DNA of 64,000 nt from NCBI GenBank assembly GCA_023091735.1, contig JALKBU010000012.1, positions 62,001-126,000 of the forward strand. Reading direction: 5' to 3'. Within the stretch, counting starts at the first letter, position 1; each line of letters opens with the position of its first letter. This DNA comes from Trichomonas tenax. Lineage: Eukaryota; Parabasalia; Trichomonadida; Trichomonadidae. The notes beneath the pieces are model-generated. The model saw only the letters and a list, made by a program, of their open reading frames with translations, did not search any database and was not told the origin of the DNA. Positions 41,068 through 51,041 of the stretch are shown here, piece after piece. Both the position numbers and the translations under genes were made by a program.

Positions 41068-42119
41068 GTTTTTAGAAGGTGTGACACTCAGAATTTGCAA
41101 TATTTTTTTAAAATAATTAGATAAATAGCATTAACAGTATATACTCTATAAATATCCATTATCAAATATATGCATTAACTCCAGCCAAACCCCTTTAAAA
41201 CCCTTTTCTCACTTTTTATATTCTACATACTGTGCTTAGTAATATTTTCTACTTAAAATCGAAAAAAAATTGTGAGATGTTCGTTTTTTGCTCACAATTT
41301 TATTTTGTTCAAATATACTACAATACAGCATCTACATCGCTTATATTATCCAATGGTTAGCTCCAAATTTAATAAAAATGTAATTTCTGAACAAATATTT
41401 TTTATTAATAAATCATTAGCTAATTCGAGCTATGGCATCAAGTTTTTTGAACAATTTGAGAAATACTTTTGGTATCATAGCTAGTTGAAACTCCCAATTG
41501 AGGTTCTCATAGCTTGCAACATTCTTTAATTTTTTAAAAAATAATTTTTATTTTACGAGATAATTGTTGTTTTTATTTATTACCTATAATATGTTTTGAA
41601 AGAGTATGTATGCAAAAATGCATTTAAGTACAGGAAATAAAAAATTGATAAATTTTGTTGTGTAATGAATGAATATAACAAACCAGCATGTTTGAAATAA
41701 GCGTGTTAGTTGTATTCATGTCTTCAATTTGAAATTACTTGATGAATAAATTTTTCGAATTATATTTTAGCGACAATTTATTAGTATCGTATCATTTCAT
41801 GTTTTTCGTATCAGGTACATATTGGAGGTCCAATATATCAATATGTAATATTCGTTGAATGTTGAGATTCAAGTTTGATTTTGATCAATATGAAATAAAT
41901 AAAGCCAATATCGTCTGTGATGTAATGTAGGAGTGTCCTTTTTGTGATTTTTTATATGTTGTATGTAAAATATTGATAGGATAAAAAAATAAGATAATGA
42001 TTTTTCAACTGCTAAACATTAGCGCACGAACCAAATCAGTTATTGTATTAGGTACTTGTGTTGATGTTGGTGCCAAAAAATGGTGCCCCCAGAATGCGTA
42101 TTCAGAGTGCCACACCTTC
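41068..42119. other. Gene-free AT-rich region
   Basis: No supported coding frame. CAGAGTGCCACACCTTCTAT at about 42099-42118 resembles the end of the element at 40.0-41.1 kb in the opposite orientation. Confidence 0.4.
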
Positions 42120-42312
42120 TATTTTTTTGCCATATTTTTTGTCATATAAAATCAAAATAACGTTTTGTAAATATGATATCTGACATGTAAAGATTACTTT
42201 TTAAAATATTTTGACTTGTAAATTAATTTTTACCAACAAAAATTTACAAAATAATCGTCGCTCTCTTTAAAATATATTTGTCATGTAAATTCTTCACATG
42301 ACGTGTAAAATA
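42120..42312 (+). promoter_or_regulatory. Densest cluster of TGACATGTAAA-type motifs
   Basis: Within 190 bp upstream of the 42338 gene are TTGTCATATAAAA, TGACATGTAAA (42181-42191, exact), TTGACTTGTAAAT, TTGTCATGTAAAT and TGACGTGTAAAA, the last about 30 bases before the ATG. All five have the same orientation, which argues for function in that direction. Confidence 0.55.
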
Positions 42313-42337
42313 TTGTTTTGACTACTTAAAAATTTCA

Positions 42338-42577
42338 ATGACATCTTTTCTTCCTGAAGGATACAGCAATCTCCAAGAGTTCATTCTTTATCCCGATGCA
42401 CATTTGCCTTGTTCTATTCAGTCAACAACTCCCGATGTTTGCGTTGTCCCAAAATATCCTCCAAAAAAAATAAACGAAGCAAAACCCAGGAATGGATACT
42501 ATGAGAGGGAACAGATATCAGATGTCCATCCATCTTTATTGAAAATCCCAGACCGACTTCTTGAAAAGCAAAATTAA
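42338..42577 (+). CDS. Small hypothetical protein, 79 aa
   Basis: ATG at 42338 to TAA. The product is proline-rich and hydrophilic (LYPDAHLPCSIQ, PKYPPKKINEAKPRNGYY, HPSLLKIPDRLLEKQN) and has no signal peptide or membrane segment. The five-motif cluster immediately upstream and the short leader (TTTCAATG context) support a real gene despite its size. Family not recognised. Confidence 0.5.
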   Translation: MTSFLPEGYSNLQEFILYPDAHLPCSIQSTTPDVCVVPKYPPKKINEAKPRNGYYEREQISDVHPSLLKIPDRLLEKQN

Positions 42578-43078
42578 TTGATACCATTTATTATGATACA
42601 TATGGATGTCACCCCTGCGCGAAAAACGACAAAATGTAGTAATTTCTACTCCTCTTCGAATGCATTATTCCCAAAATTTGCGTAATAACGCGCAATTTAT
42701 TCAATATTACGCCGGTTTCGGGTGCATTGTGATGCTAGTTAATGCACCCCCTGATGTAAACTCAACACTGAAAGATCATGAAAATTTATATTTTATAATA
42801 ATGATCACGCCCAAATTGACATGAAAATCACATAGTACTCTCTTTAGAATAGCAATTCCTAAAGTTATATTTTATATTCAATTTTATTACATTCTGAAAA
42901 TAATGATGTTTGTATAGAGAAGGAATTACACTAAGCGTGCGTCATGTTATTTTTTAACATTTCATAGAATATTTTAACATAATTATATTATAAGTGCGAA
43001 AAGGAGAAAATGTGATTGAGGCTGTGTTTCTTATCCGATAGCTATAATATAGGCAATGATTTTGTTCATTTTTTATAA
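42578..43078. other. Intergenic with two small stable hairpins
   Basis: GCGTAATA...TATTACGC (about 42680-42712) and GGGTGCATT...AATGCACCC (about 42719-42749) can form adjacent stems of 8 and 9 bp. A TTCATTTTTTATAAATG context provides an initiator-like TCATT 12-13 bases before the next gene's ATG. Confidence 0.4.
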
Positions 43079-45040
43079 ATGTGGGTGATTTCTATTTTCA
43101 CTGGAATCTGGTGGGCATATGAATTCGTCACACTTATTCTTCAGAACAGATTCGATTATTTAACGAGAATTTTCGTAGCTATTCCATTAGGAATTCTTTA
43201 TCAGAGTTTATATATTTTTATTTTGCAAGTTTACATTCCTTGGGGACTAAAACTCACAATAATCGTCGATACATCGCTTGCTGCCATGGCCTGTCTCTTC
43301 CATTCTCTCGGAAGAAAAGCACATCCTTCTTTAGTGATCAGATTAACATATGCTGACTTATTTTCGCTTATTGCTTCAATCACATGGCTCATATTCAGAA
43401 TGGACTACATAAATTTACACGGAGAAGGCGAATCTGGAGGCGCTTGTTACTCAGATCACGCATTTCACTTCAATTTAATCACTTCATTCGCGATTGGTAT
43501 AAACAAAGACAGAAAATCCATTTTTGACATCGAATTTCCAATATCTGCAGGATACAAATTGTCTTATCCTTGTCTTCCGAATTTTTACACCTCTTTTCTC
43601 GCTGCGTCTTGTAACTTAGGATTTCGAATGGCATTCAGAATACCTACATTTCTTGTAGGCATTTCATGGTTTTACTTGTTGCATCAATTAATCAAATCTT
43701 ATTGCAAGTCTTCTTTCGCTGCAGCAATAGGTTTACCATTGTGGATATTCAGTGGAGGCCTCGGTTGGCTCGAAATTTTCGAAAATGGATTTTTGAATTA
43801 TTATTCGGCACCAAATTATATCCATAAATGGTCTAAAGTCAAAGATGTCTTTTGGTTCCAATCTATGTCTCATATATTCAATCCACAGCGCTCAGCAACT
43901 TTCGTTTTACCACTCTGTGGCATTACTTATTTGTGTTTATGGCACGGAACGAAAAAGTTTGATTGGAGATACTTTGTGATTGCCGCTCTTGCTGTAGGCA
44001 TCACTCCTCAGACACAGGTACATGCATATGTCTCTTTGGCCCTGTTTTCTTTGTGTCTTGCTGTGACAACATTTAGTTTCAAGTATTTCAAGAGAATGAT
44101 CGGATGTTGGACTTTATATGGAATTCTCGCGAATATGATCGCATTTCCGTTCATGGCTCCTTTCGCAATAAAGACAGTCGAAAACAAAGAGTTCATTGTG
44201 TACAACCCTGTGTGGAGGAATCCCACGTTTGGAGAAGGAGGATTCTTCCATATATTCTGGAATGCTTTAGGATGCACCGGAGCGATTTCATTGATATTTG
44301 GATTCGTTTATTCTAATGCACAGCAAACGAGATATTATTTGGCAACGCTACCCGTTCTCTACATTGCGTCAACAATCATGTTCCAGCCTTGGGAGTTGGA
44401 TAACACGAAGATACTTCACGACGGATGGTTCCCGATTGCTGTCGCTTTCACAGCAAACTATCTATCAAATCTCATCGCGAGAACGAAGAGTTTCTTCTTC
44501 ATGTGCATTATTTCGACTGTTTACCTATCAATGATTCTCTCTGGCTTACTCAACCTCTATACAACAGAGAGCTTCTTAGTCCCATTCTATAACTCATACA
44601 ACAAAGAAGCAGGACTCTGGACTGCAGAAAACACACCTGTTCACGCCATATTCCACTACCACAAGCACGTCATATGTCCGTCCGCTTGCTTTGCAGGAAG
44701 AGTGATATTCTCTGGATATCCGGGATGGACACAAAGCCACGGAGTGACGAACTCAACGAGGTCAGACGCATTCTTCTCACTAGATGAAGGAAATTCGATA
44801 CACGAGTACAGGAGGTTCGGAATTCAGTATGCATGGAAGAGCGAGTCACAGCCAGATTTCCAGTCAAAGTTCATGGAGCTCGTCATGGAGAGAGGATCGC
44901 ACAGACTTTATCGAGTTATGGACAAACCTCCACAGAACGCAGACGAAGAAACGAATTCCGCCGAAACATCTAAAGTCAGTAAAGGCAAAGCAGGAAAATC
45001 AGGAAAGAAGAAACGTTCAAAGAGGACTTTTAACTTTTAA
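43079..45040 (+). CDS. Polytopic membrane protein, possible GT-C-type glycosyltransferase
   Basis: A 653-residue protein with roughly 11-13 hydrophobic spans separated by short loops and a basic C-terminal tail (KGKAGKSGKKKRSKRTF). A long luminal-type loop after the third or fourth span reads HGEGESGGACYSDHAFHFNLITSFAIG, followed by PISAGYKLSYPCLPNFYTSFLAA; an acidic/His loop in this position is the feature of GT-C-fold transferases using lipid-linked sugars. Later loops include NTKILHDGWFPIA and HYHKHVICPSACFAGRVIFSGYPGWTQSHG. The exact family and the sugar are not known to me, and a transporter cannot be excluded. The initiator-like TTCATTTTT just upstream supports the ATG at 43079. Ends 110 bp before the convergent beta-helix copy 2. 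Confidence 0.6.
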   Translation: MWVISIFTGIWWAYEFVTLILQNRFDYLTRIFVAIPLGILYQSLYIFILQVYIPWGLKLTIIVDTSLAAMACLFHSLGRKAHPSLVIRLTYADLFSLIASITWLIFRMDYINLHGEGESGGACYSDHAFHFNLITSFAIGINKDRKSIFDIEFPISAGYKLSYPCLPNFYTSFLAASCNLGFRMAFRIPTFLVGISWFYLLHQLIKSYCKSSFAAAIGLPLWIFSGGLGWLEIFENGFLNYYSAPNYIHKWSKVKDVFWFQSMSHIFNPQRSATFVLPLCGITYLCLWHGTKKFDWRYFVIAALAVGITPQTQVHAYVSLALFSLCLAVTTFSFKYFKRMIGCWTLYGILANMIAFPFMAPFAIKTVENKEFIVYNPVWRNPTFGEGGFFHIFWNALGCTGAISLIFGFVYSNAQQTRYYLATLPVLYIASTIMFQPWELDNTKILHDGWFPIAVAFTANYLSNLIARTKSFFFMCIISTVYLSMILSGLLNLYTTESFLVPFYNSYNKEAGLWTAENTPVHAIFHYHKHVICPSACFAGRVIFSGYPGWTQSHGVTNSTRSDAFFSLDEGNSIHEYRRFGIQYAWKSESQPDFQSKFMELVMERGSHRLYRVMDKPPQNADEETNSAETSKVSKGKAGKSGKKKRSKRTFNF

Positions 45041-45139
45041 TTTATTTATATTATGTTTGTTTTTGTTATTTGTTTATATTAAATTCTTCCTCATAATATA
45101 TTATTCGTGTGAAGAAAATCTTTGATTAATAATTCTTGT

Positions 45140-46203
45140 TAAAGATAAAAATCAGCAGATAACTGATTGTGTTGCGGCAAAACCTTTCAAAATGCACTTG
45201 AATTTTTTTGTAATGTCATTAAGATTGATACACTGTATGAAGTGGCAACTCGCTGTTGTAAAATAGGAAAAAGTGATTTCGTTGCTGATTGGATTTGAAT
45301 TAATGATTGATGGCGGTGTTCCTGAGTAAGAATATGATTCTGGATTGATGTATGAATTTGTGATGAAAAGGCCTTTTCCGCCACTGAGTACAGAAAACAG
45401 AACATTATTAGGTTGACTGTTATCTTTAATAAAACATGAGTCAATTGTTGCTGAACCATAAACATAAATAACACCAAAATTATAAATTCCTTTTCCGCAT
45501 TTCTGTGTGATAATGTTACATTTTGACATTTCGTGAGTATTTACATTGGAATATGATAAACAAAGACCTAAATCTTCTGTTGATGTATTGTTCTCAAAAT
45601 TCGATGCTGAAATAGAGGAATTTTTATTTACATAGCCAATATAAAAGCTCGAATATCGTTTATTTTCGCATTTTGTGATATTTGTTTGATTGATTTGAAT
45701 GTCGCCAAAATAATGGCAAAATGCTCCACTTCCGGTGCCAGACAGAAGTGAAAATGAGCACTGAATGATGTAGTTTCTAGAGTTTGCATTTTCTGCGACT
45801 TTGATATAAGAATGTTTTCCAATATTATTAAAAGAACAATTCGAGCAACAAATTTTACTTTGAACACAATTTCCGGCGGTTTCTATATAAATATTCCCAC
45901 CCTTGACATCAGATGCGTAAGAAGTGAGACTGAAGACTGCACTCTCAACAAAAACAATTGTTCCGTCGCTTGAACTAGGTTTGTAATAAATCGATTTATT
46001 CTTCATTTCAACAAAAACAACATCATGGATGTAATATCGTCCATAGGTAACAATTTCTATTGTTGCATTATCTGATTTATAAGGAATCTGCTGAGTATAA
46101 CTTTCAGCTTTGAAGAAATCGCTCCATCCTTGAAGAATGCTGTTGGAAATTGGGTTCTCAGTCCAATGAATCTGATTTATGAAGATCTATTTATACAATG
46201 AAT
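45140..46203 (-). repeat. Dispersed 1.07-kb repeat, copy 2
   Basis: Reverse-orientation counterpart of 18380-19450, with only a few percent differences including non-coding edges. The TIR element copy B has inserted 14 bp beyond its 5' side. Confidence 0.9.
45152..46006 (-). CDS. Beta-helix surface/secreted-type protein, copy 2, probably 5'-truncated
   Basis: 284 residues from ATG at 46006, nearly the same as copy 1 at 18578; differences are scattered substitutions (for example SLLSGTGSGAF for SHLSGTGSAAF) plus a more divergent last 30 residues (HFIQCINLNDITKKFK). As in copy 1, the frame is open upstream without an ATG, to 46186, and the added 60 residues are conserved. Preservation of the frame in both copies, with differences mostly not disrupting it, suggests either recent duplication or selection. 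Cysteine-rich blocks (SKICCSNCSF) fit an extracytoplasmic protein. Function unknown. Confidence 0.6.
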   Translation of the reverse strand: MKNKSIYYKPSSSDGTIVFVESAVFSLTSYASDVKGGNIYIETAGNCVQSKICCSNCSFNNIGKHSYIKVAENANSRNYIIQCSFSLLSGTGSGAFCHYFGDIQINQTNITKCENKRYSSFYIGYVNKNSSISASNFENNTSTEDLGLCLSYSNVNTHEMSKCNIITQKCGKGIYNFGVIYVYGSATIDSCFIKDNSQPNNVLFSVLSGGKGLFITNSYINPESYSYSGTPPSIINSNPISNEITFSYFTTASCHFIQCINLNDITKKFKCILKGFAATQSVIC

Positions 46204-46227
46204 AAAAATCTGAATGCAACAAAAATC

Positions 46228-47150
46228 GGGACTGGGACAAAATAGAACAACGTGCTTTTCTGACATGTAACTTATTTTGACATGTAAAGTCAGGATGTCA
46301 AAATAAAGGAAAGTGACGTGTTTGTGCGGGAAAAATGGAAAAGTGTCAATAGGTTGAAATTGATTGAACTCAATGTTGGAAGCCAAAGAAGACTTCATTA
46401 TGAGTAGTTGTGACCTCATTGTGAAGGATGACCTGGTGATCTAGCAGAGATGCATCCAGATGCCTATTCAACAGAAGCATGTTTCGATGCATGGCGAGGT
46501 CGGCCTGAGACTTCCGAAGCCCTCGAATGGTCAAGCCAGGCCCTATCAAGAACCCACTTATTGATTCAATTTTTAATACACATTACATTTTCACTTTTGA
46601 TATTAATATATTATTATTTTTTTTTCTATTTTTTATTTTTTCACAGATACCTTTTTCATTACAAGATTATTTTCATATTATTACTTATTCTCATAATTAT
46701 TAATATATCATTAAATTCATAATTAATTGTTCTTGAATCATGAATTAGATAATGTTTTCATGTAACTTTCATTTTATATATTGATTTATATTATTTAGAT
46801 TCTCAATTTGATCCTTATATTCTTTGTAAAGTTCGTTTTTGACCAAATTTTTATTTTTTTCCTTCAAATTATTTGTTTATAATTCATATTTACTATGCAA
46901 GAAGGGATAATTTCGACCGAGTTTCTTGGTTTGGAGTGCAACAAAAACTTGCAATGAACTACGTTTATGGTCTTCATACTCAGCGTGGAGTTTCAATCTA
47001 TAAATGTCAGTATTGTTTAGACTTCAAAGATATTTATAACACTTTTTATAAAGGTGACAATTTGCCCGCACAAAAAAGTGGCAGTTTATTCATGAAAAGT
47101 GACTTTAAGACGATATGTCACTTTTTGATATTCACTTTTGTCCTAGACTC
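46228..47150. mobile_element. TIR element, copy B (923 bp), with perfect 11-bp target-site duplication
   Basis: Starts GGGACTGGGACAAAATAG and ends TTTTGTCCTAGACTC. It is flanked by CAACAAAAATC at 46217-46227 and again at 47151-47161, an exact duplication. Ends are imperfect inverted repeats and match copy A (36080-37059) in direct orientation. The left end carries TGACATGTAAC and TGACATGTAAA (46278-46288). Short frames inside (MHPDAYSTEACFDAWRGRPE at about 46450-46509, and CQYCLDFKDIYNTFYKGD at about 47007-47060) may be remnants of a transposase or captured gene; I cannot assign them. The exact duplication suggests a younger insertion than copy A. Confidence 0.82.
46492..46964. repeat. Core segment of copy B, inverted relative to copy A
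   Basis: From GGCGAGGTCGGCC to CTTGCAATGAAC this matches 36334-36806 in reverse complement, about 90% identical over long AT-rich tracts, while the flanks keep direct orientation. Confidence 0.85.
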
Positions 47151-47161
47151 CAACAAAAATC

Positions 47162-47950
47162 GCTTCAGTTTGAAAAGTGAAATAAATTATAATCAAAAGA
47201 TAAAAAAATCAAAGTTTTTTATTATTTTCGAAATATCTCTTTATATAAATGTTTTTAAAGAAAAATAATAAATGTAAGCATGTTCTGGAAGTAGGAACCT
47301 TATGTCAAAAAAGCTATGAAATTGTCTATTATGTTGTGTCTGTCGAAAAACTAAAATATTTACTGAAAAAGTCTTTTTCTGTCAGAAAAAATCTTCATTT
47401 TGCAATTTTAATTCAGCCAATATGTTTTATTTTATATAAGCATGCATATCATGCAACATAACTTTTTTGTGGGTGTCTGGCCAAACCTCCAGACACCATT
47501 CAATTTTGAGTATGTATAACTGTTTGTCCAGACACACACAATTTTACCCATTCCCAAAACATATTATTATTTGCCCTTTTATGATACTTTTAAGCCAATA
47601 TCGCATGAAAAATCATGCTTCATATTTTCATTGCAAATCTTGGAATGGATATTTCTAGTTTGGCTTGATGTCAAGGGCCTAGGAGCACATCAGACTCTTT
47701 TGCCAGAACATTGCATGCTCATTTCTGGTATATGGCTTCAACTATTCATAGATTGCAATCATGGCAACGAAAATTGATGTCTGCAATTATTGACCCAATT
47801 CAACATCATGTACTCGTTCTATTGAACTAAATAGATTACAGATTTACGCTTTATCAAATTCAGTTACAATAACTATCTATCACTACACATTTCCTAGCAC
47901 ACAAGCAAGCTAGGAAGTATGCAGCTTGAAAGACAGTCATTTTAGCATAA
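47162..47950. other. Gene-free region right of copy B
   Basis: No coding frame supported by family or composition; small palindromes such as CCTAGCACACAAGCAAGCTAGG (47896-47917) occur. Confidence 0.4.
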
Positions 47951-47955
47951 CACAA

Positions 47956-48402
47956 TCGTACGAAATAAATTTCGATATACAAAAGCCGTTAATTGTCTTA
48001 CTGAACGAGCATGGTGCAAGTTTGTGTGCCCAGCAGGACGATTAATGGCTCCTGCAGGTCGAAATTTATTTCAAAACGCATTATTTCGACAAATTTGATA
48101 GGAAACACCTGATTTCTGGCTCACTATATCCTGCTATATAACTAGCATCATAATGTTAGCCAGAAATCAGGTGTTTTCTATCACATTTCGACTCTTTCTT
48201 AGAACACGACATAATGATATCTAGTTGATGCCGGCATGTTATTCTCTTATTTATCCTACAAAATACCATAAATATCATTTGATATTTTATTAAATATTTC
48301 CAGTATTGCTCAATTTCTGGTTGATTTCATCAATGTAAGCGAGGCTCTGTAGAAAATCAAACAGAAATTGAGCAATACTGGAAATATTTAATAATATCAA
48401 AA
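47956..48402. repeat. Cluster of three long hairpins
   Basis: Hairpin 1: TACGAAATAAATTTCGA at about 47958 pairs with TCGAAATTTATTTC near 48059, with arms of about 45 bases at about 75% match. Hairpin 2: 48086-48124 pairs with 48155-48193 (GGAAACACCTGATTTCTGGC region), arms about 38 bases. Hairpin 3: 48278-48328 pairs with 48351-48402 (TTTCCAGTATTGCTCAATTTCTG region), arms about 50 bases, nearly perfect. No coding frame runs through them. Confidence 0.8.
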
Positions 48403-48439
48403 TTTAAAATGTTTATTCGTAAAATAAAGGTAGAAACAT

Positions 48440-48610
48440 TACGACAGGTCATAGCAGCTGACTGACTGTAAGTAATAAGGACAAAAAAACATGTTCATGT
48501 TGAAATGAGTTCGATCGAAAACAAAAAGGGCTTCGACTTGTATTCTGAATGCCGAAACGCGACAGCTATTCGTCGCAGATGACTAGTTGTAAGTAATAAA
48601 GCCAAATGGC
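48440..48610. repeat. Two diverged direct repeats
   Basis: ACGACAGGTCATAGCAGCTGAC...TGTAAGTAATAAGG near 48442 and GCGACAGCTATTCGTCGCAGATGAC...TGTAAGTAATAAAG near 48560 are related copies about 115 bp apart. Confidence 0.5.
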
Positions 48611-49039
48611 TCCGAAAACGTTTTAATATGTTAAATCGGCATCATTTAAGCGCTTCAAGATGCTAAAAAGGGGATAGCATTCACTTCCGAGTGAGAAGGT
48701 CACTGTATGAAGCATGACAATTGAAGGATCATGTACTCATTTAAAATGACACTTTTCGTTATAAGGGGGTTGCCCCTCACCCCAACTAAAGTGTATCTGA
48801 CACCATTGCCGCCAGAGGCCCTATTTTCATGGAAAACGGCATGCTTAAATAAATGGAATAATTGGTATTTTATAGAATCTACTAATATCATTACTTAAAA
48901 TCAGATCTTTCCGAATTATAACAGAAAAAATATTATTTTTAATGATACGAAAAATATAATAAAGATACAATAATGATTTTAATGAAACATTAATTTAACA
49001 AGTGTACTAACAACAAAAAACATAGATAAATAAATAAAA
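48611..49039. other. Spacer downstream of the pseudokinase gene
   Basis: Nothing coding is supported. The short open frame at 48700-48891 (minus) has no recognisable family. Confidence 0.35.
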
Positions 49040-49984
49040 CTAATAAAAATGAGTCTTATATTGGGTACTGATCTCACAGAACTTCTGGAAGTATCTAAAT
49101 GATGTTGCTGATTGCGCTGCACCGAATGATCTTCTCATTCTCAAAGCCATTATACTTGTTTTAAGATCTTCGACAGCAGACGTAATTGGAATGTCTGAAC
49201 ACTTTCCTTGTATCCAAGGCTCAGCAAGCAATTGCTTTGCTGTCGGTCTTTCTGCAGGATTTAATGCAATCATCTTGAAAACAATTGTTTTAGCTTCCTG
49301 TGAGATCTCAGTCCAAGCGCCCGTCTCGAAGTTAGGCTGAATTTGTCCAAAAGCTTCCAAAGTTCTTTCAACATCCGGGAAATACGGGAATTTTCCACAA
49401 AGTAGTATATAAAGGATGCAACCCAATGACCAAATATCTGTTGGCGATCCATATTCGAGCTTTCTAAGGAATTCAGGCGAAGGAAAAGATTCTGAGTTGC
49501 AAATGTCTGTAAGGTTTTTAGTATCGAGAAGATTTGCGAGTATGTAGTCCTTGAGTTTGAATGGATAGTTTGCGTCATCAGAAAGAAGAATATTGTGCAA
49601 ATTCACGTTTCGAACGACAATTCCGTTGTCGTGTAAGTACGCGAGTCCCTTGAGGACACAATTTGCTATTTCAGCGACTTTGCTTTCGGAAAGTAAAGGA
49701 TTTGGCAATAAATAATTAAAAAGATTTCCAGAGCCAACGATCTCTTGAGGAATTGCAATGAAATTATCGTCTTCACATATATCATAAACTGTTGCTAATC
49801 CAGGAAAGTCGATTGATGGAAGCTGTAAAAAGATACGGCCTTTAAATCTTGGATTCTTCATATAAATCAGGATTGCGACCTTTCTGTCTGTTCCTTTCTC
49901 AACTGCATGATAGTGCCTCGATATGTCGCTCGCTGAGACAAGCTGCAATTCATCAAAATGCGCAAGATACTTCGTTACTTCCAT
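49040..49984 (-). CDS. Pseudokinase (protein-kinase fold lacking catalytic residues)
   Basis: 314 residues from ATG at 49984; an upstream open extension begins only with TTG inside a TGTCATGTAAAT motif and is not coding. The fold is kinase-like: LKGLAYLHDNGIVV, KLEYGSPTDIWSLGCILYILLCGKFPYF (about 175-203) and a typical C-lobe end NPAERPTAKQLLAEPWIQG. Catalytic sites are altered. The glycine loop is missing (LVSASDISRHYHAVE), the VAIK lysine is replaced (VAIL at 36-39), HRD is VRN (124-126) and DFG is DYI (146-148). The best-scoring relatives by eye are CAMK/SNF1-type kinases. It most likely acts as a scaffold or allosteric partner. TGTCATGTAAAT and GACGAGTAAATT lie within 90 bases upstream. 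Confidence 0.85.
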   Translation of the reverse strand: MEVTKYLAHFDELQLVSASDISRHYHAVEKGTDRKVAILIYMKNPRFKGRIFLQLPSIDFPGLATVYDICEDDNFIAIPQEIVGSGNLFNYLLPNPLLSESKVAEIANCVLKGLAYLHDNGIVVRNVNLHNILLSDDANYPFKLKDYILANLLDTKNLTDICNSESFPSPEFLRKLEYGSPTDIWSLGCILYILLCGKFPYFPDVERTLEAFGQIQPNFETGAWTEISQEAKTIVFKMIALNPAERPTAKQLLAEPWIQGKCSDIPITSAVEDLKTSIMALRMRRSFGAAQSATSFRYFQKFCEISTQYKTHFY

Positions 49985-50053
49985 CGAACTTTGTATTATA
50001 GGGTTTGGAAAATATAAAAAAGGATGTGTAAAGAAAATAAATTTACATGACAA

Positions 50054-50624
50054 AATATAATTTACTCGTCAATTTTAAAAATATTGCTATAGACAACTCT
50101 GCAATCCGTGAACAACCTAAATCCCATGTAAATAATATATTTCTAAAAGCCAAATACTTGAATTTAATTAATCAATTTATCAAAAATTGAAATTAAAAAA
50201 ATTATATTATTGCTATCAAAATCCTTGAGTACTCCTCTCAATTTTTTCAAAGTGGCTCCCTCAATATTGTGAGGAACACGCCCGTAGAGTACCTGGATTA
50301 AAAATATAGTAATGTTTGGGCTTCAGATTTAAATATTTAATTTTAAAGAATGATATGACATATAAATTGTTTTATGTGTCAGAGGAAAATTGAAAAATTG
50401 AGAGAGCGATGACAATTTAGTTTATGTGCCAGATGTCACGAAATGACAAGAATTCTGATAATTTTTTGATGGTCCCAAATTGTGAAAATTATGTGTCAAA
50501 AATAATGATTGATTCAAAATCAATGGAAAGAATCCGAATAAACGTCAGTTATGATAATAATATCTATAAATACATTTTATTCGTCCGTAATATCAAAAAT
50601 CTGAGTACCTAGATGCAGGAATAT
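50054..50624. other. Intergenic, no gene recognised
   Basis: AT-rich, with TGACATATAAA near 50357 (loose motif). The plus-strand frame at 50424-50612 begins inside repeated GTGTCA-type sequence and shows no family features. Confidence 0.35.
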
Positions 50625-51041
50625 TCACTGCATATCGTGGGTTTTCGTCATCACTCGAAACTCGATCGATGCACGATTAATACATTTAGCTTTATTGTTG
50701 TACACAGCTTTTCCGTTCTTATCAAGCGTAGTCCATAATTGAGATATTAATTTGGTTCGTTCAAGTAGCGAAAGGTTTGGATTTGTCTCCTTGAGCTCAT
50801 TCTGCTTTTCATTTACGAACACTATGTATGCAGAGATGTGCTTTTTAATGATCTCTTGATGAAATACATCGTTTTCATCATCACTGCTTTCACTCTTCTT
50901 AGTTTTCCTCTTCTTTTTGGTTTTCCTGTATAACTCCTTTTCATTTTCGCTAAGTACCTTCCATTTGTCCGATGTCAGTAGATATAATTCACGTTTAGAA
51001 ATATTAGGATTCTCATTTTTGAGTTCTTCCAAAGAACTGCT
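50625..51041 (-). pseudogene. HMG-box protein, 5' part missing
   Basis: The open frame encodes the last two-thirds of one HMG box (NENPNISKRELYLLTSDKWKVLSENEKELYRK), a KKKRKTKKSESSDDEND linker and a second complete HMG box (KKHISAYIVFVNEKQNELK...NLSLLERTKLISQLWTTLD). HMG boxes bend DNA, and twin-box proteins act in chromatin. The frame opens after TAA at 51042-51044 with no ATG before the first box helix 2; the first helix of box 1 is missing. I looked on the minus strand up to 51240 and found no sequence encoding it. Either the 5' end was lost or an exon lies elsewhere. The remaining frame is intact, so decay would be recent. Confidence 0.6.

Noticed and set aside
42606..42824. 72-codon plus-strand frame
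   Set aside because: Overlaps the two hairpins and has no protein-like conservation signal; likely non-coding.
48440..48610. CRISPR-like repeat-spacer pattern
   Set aside because: Only two diverged copies with non-uniform spacing, in a eukaryotic context.
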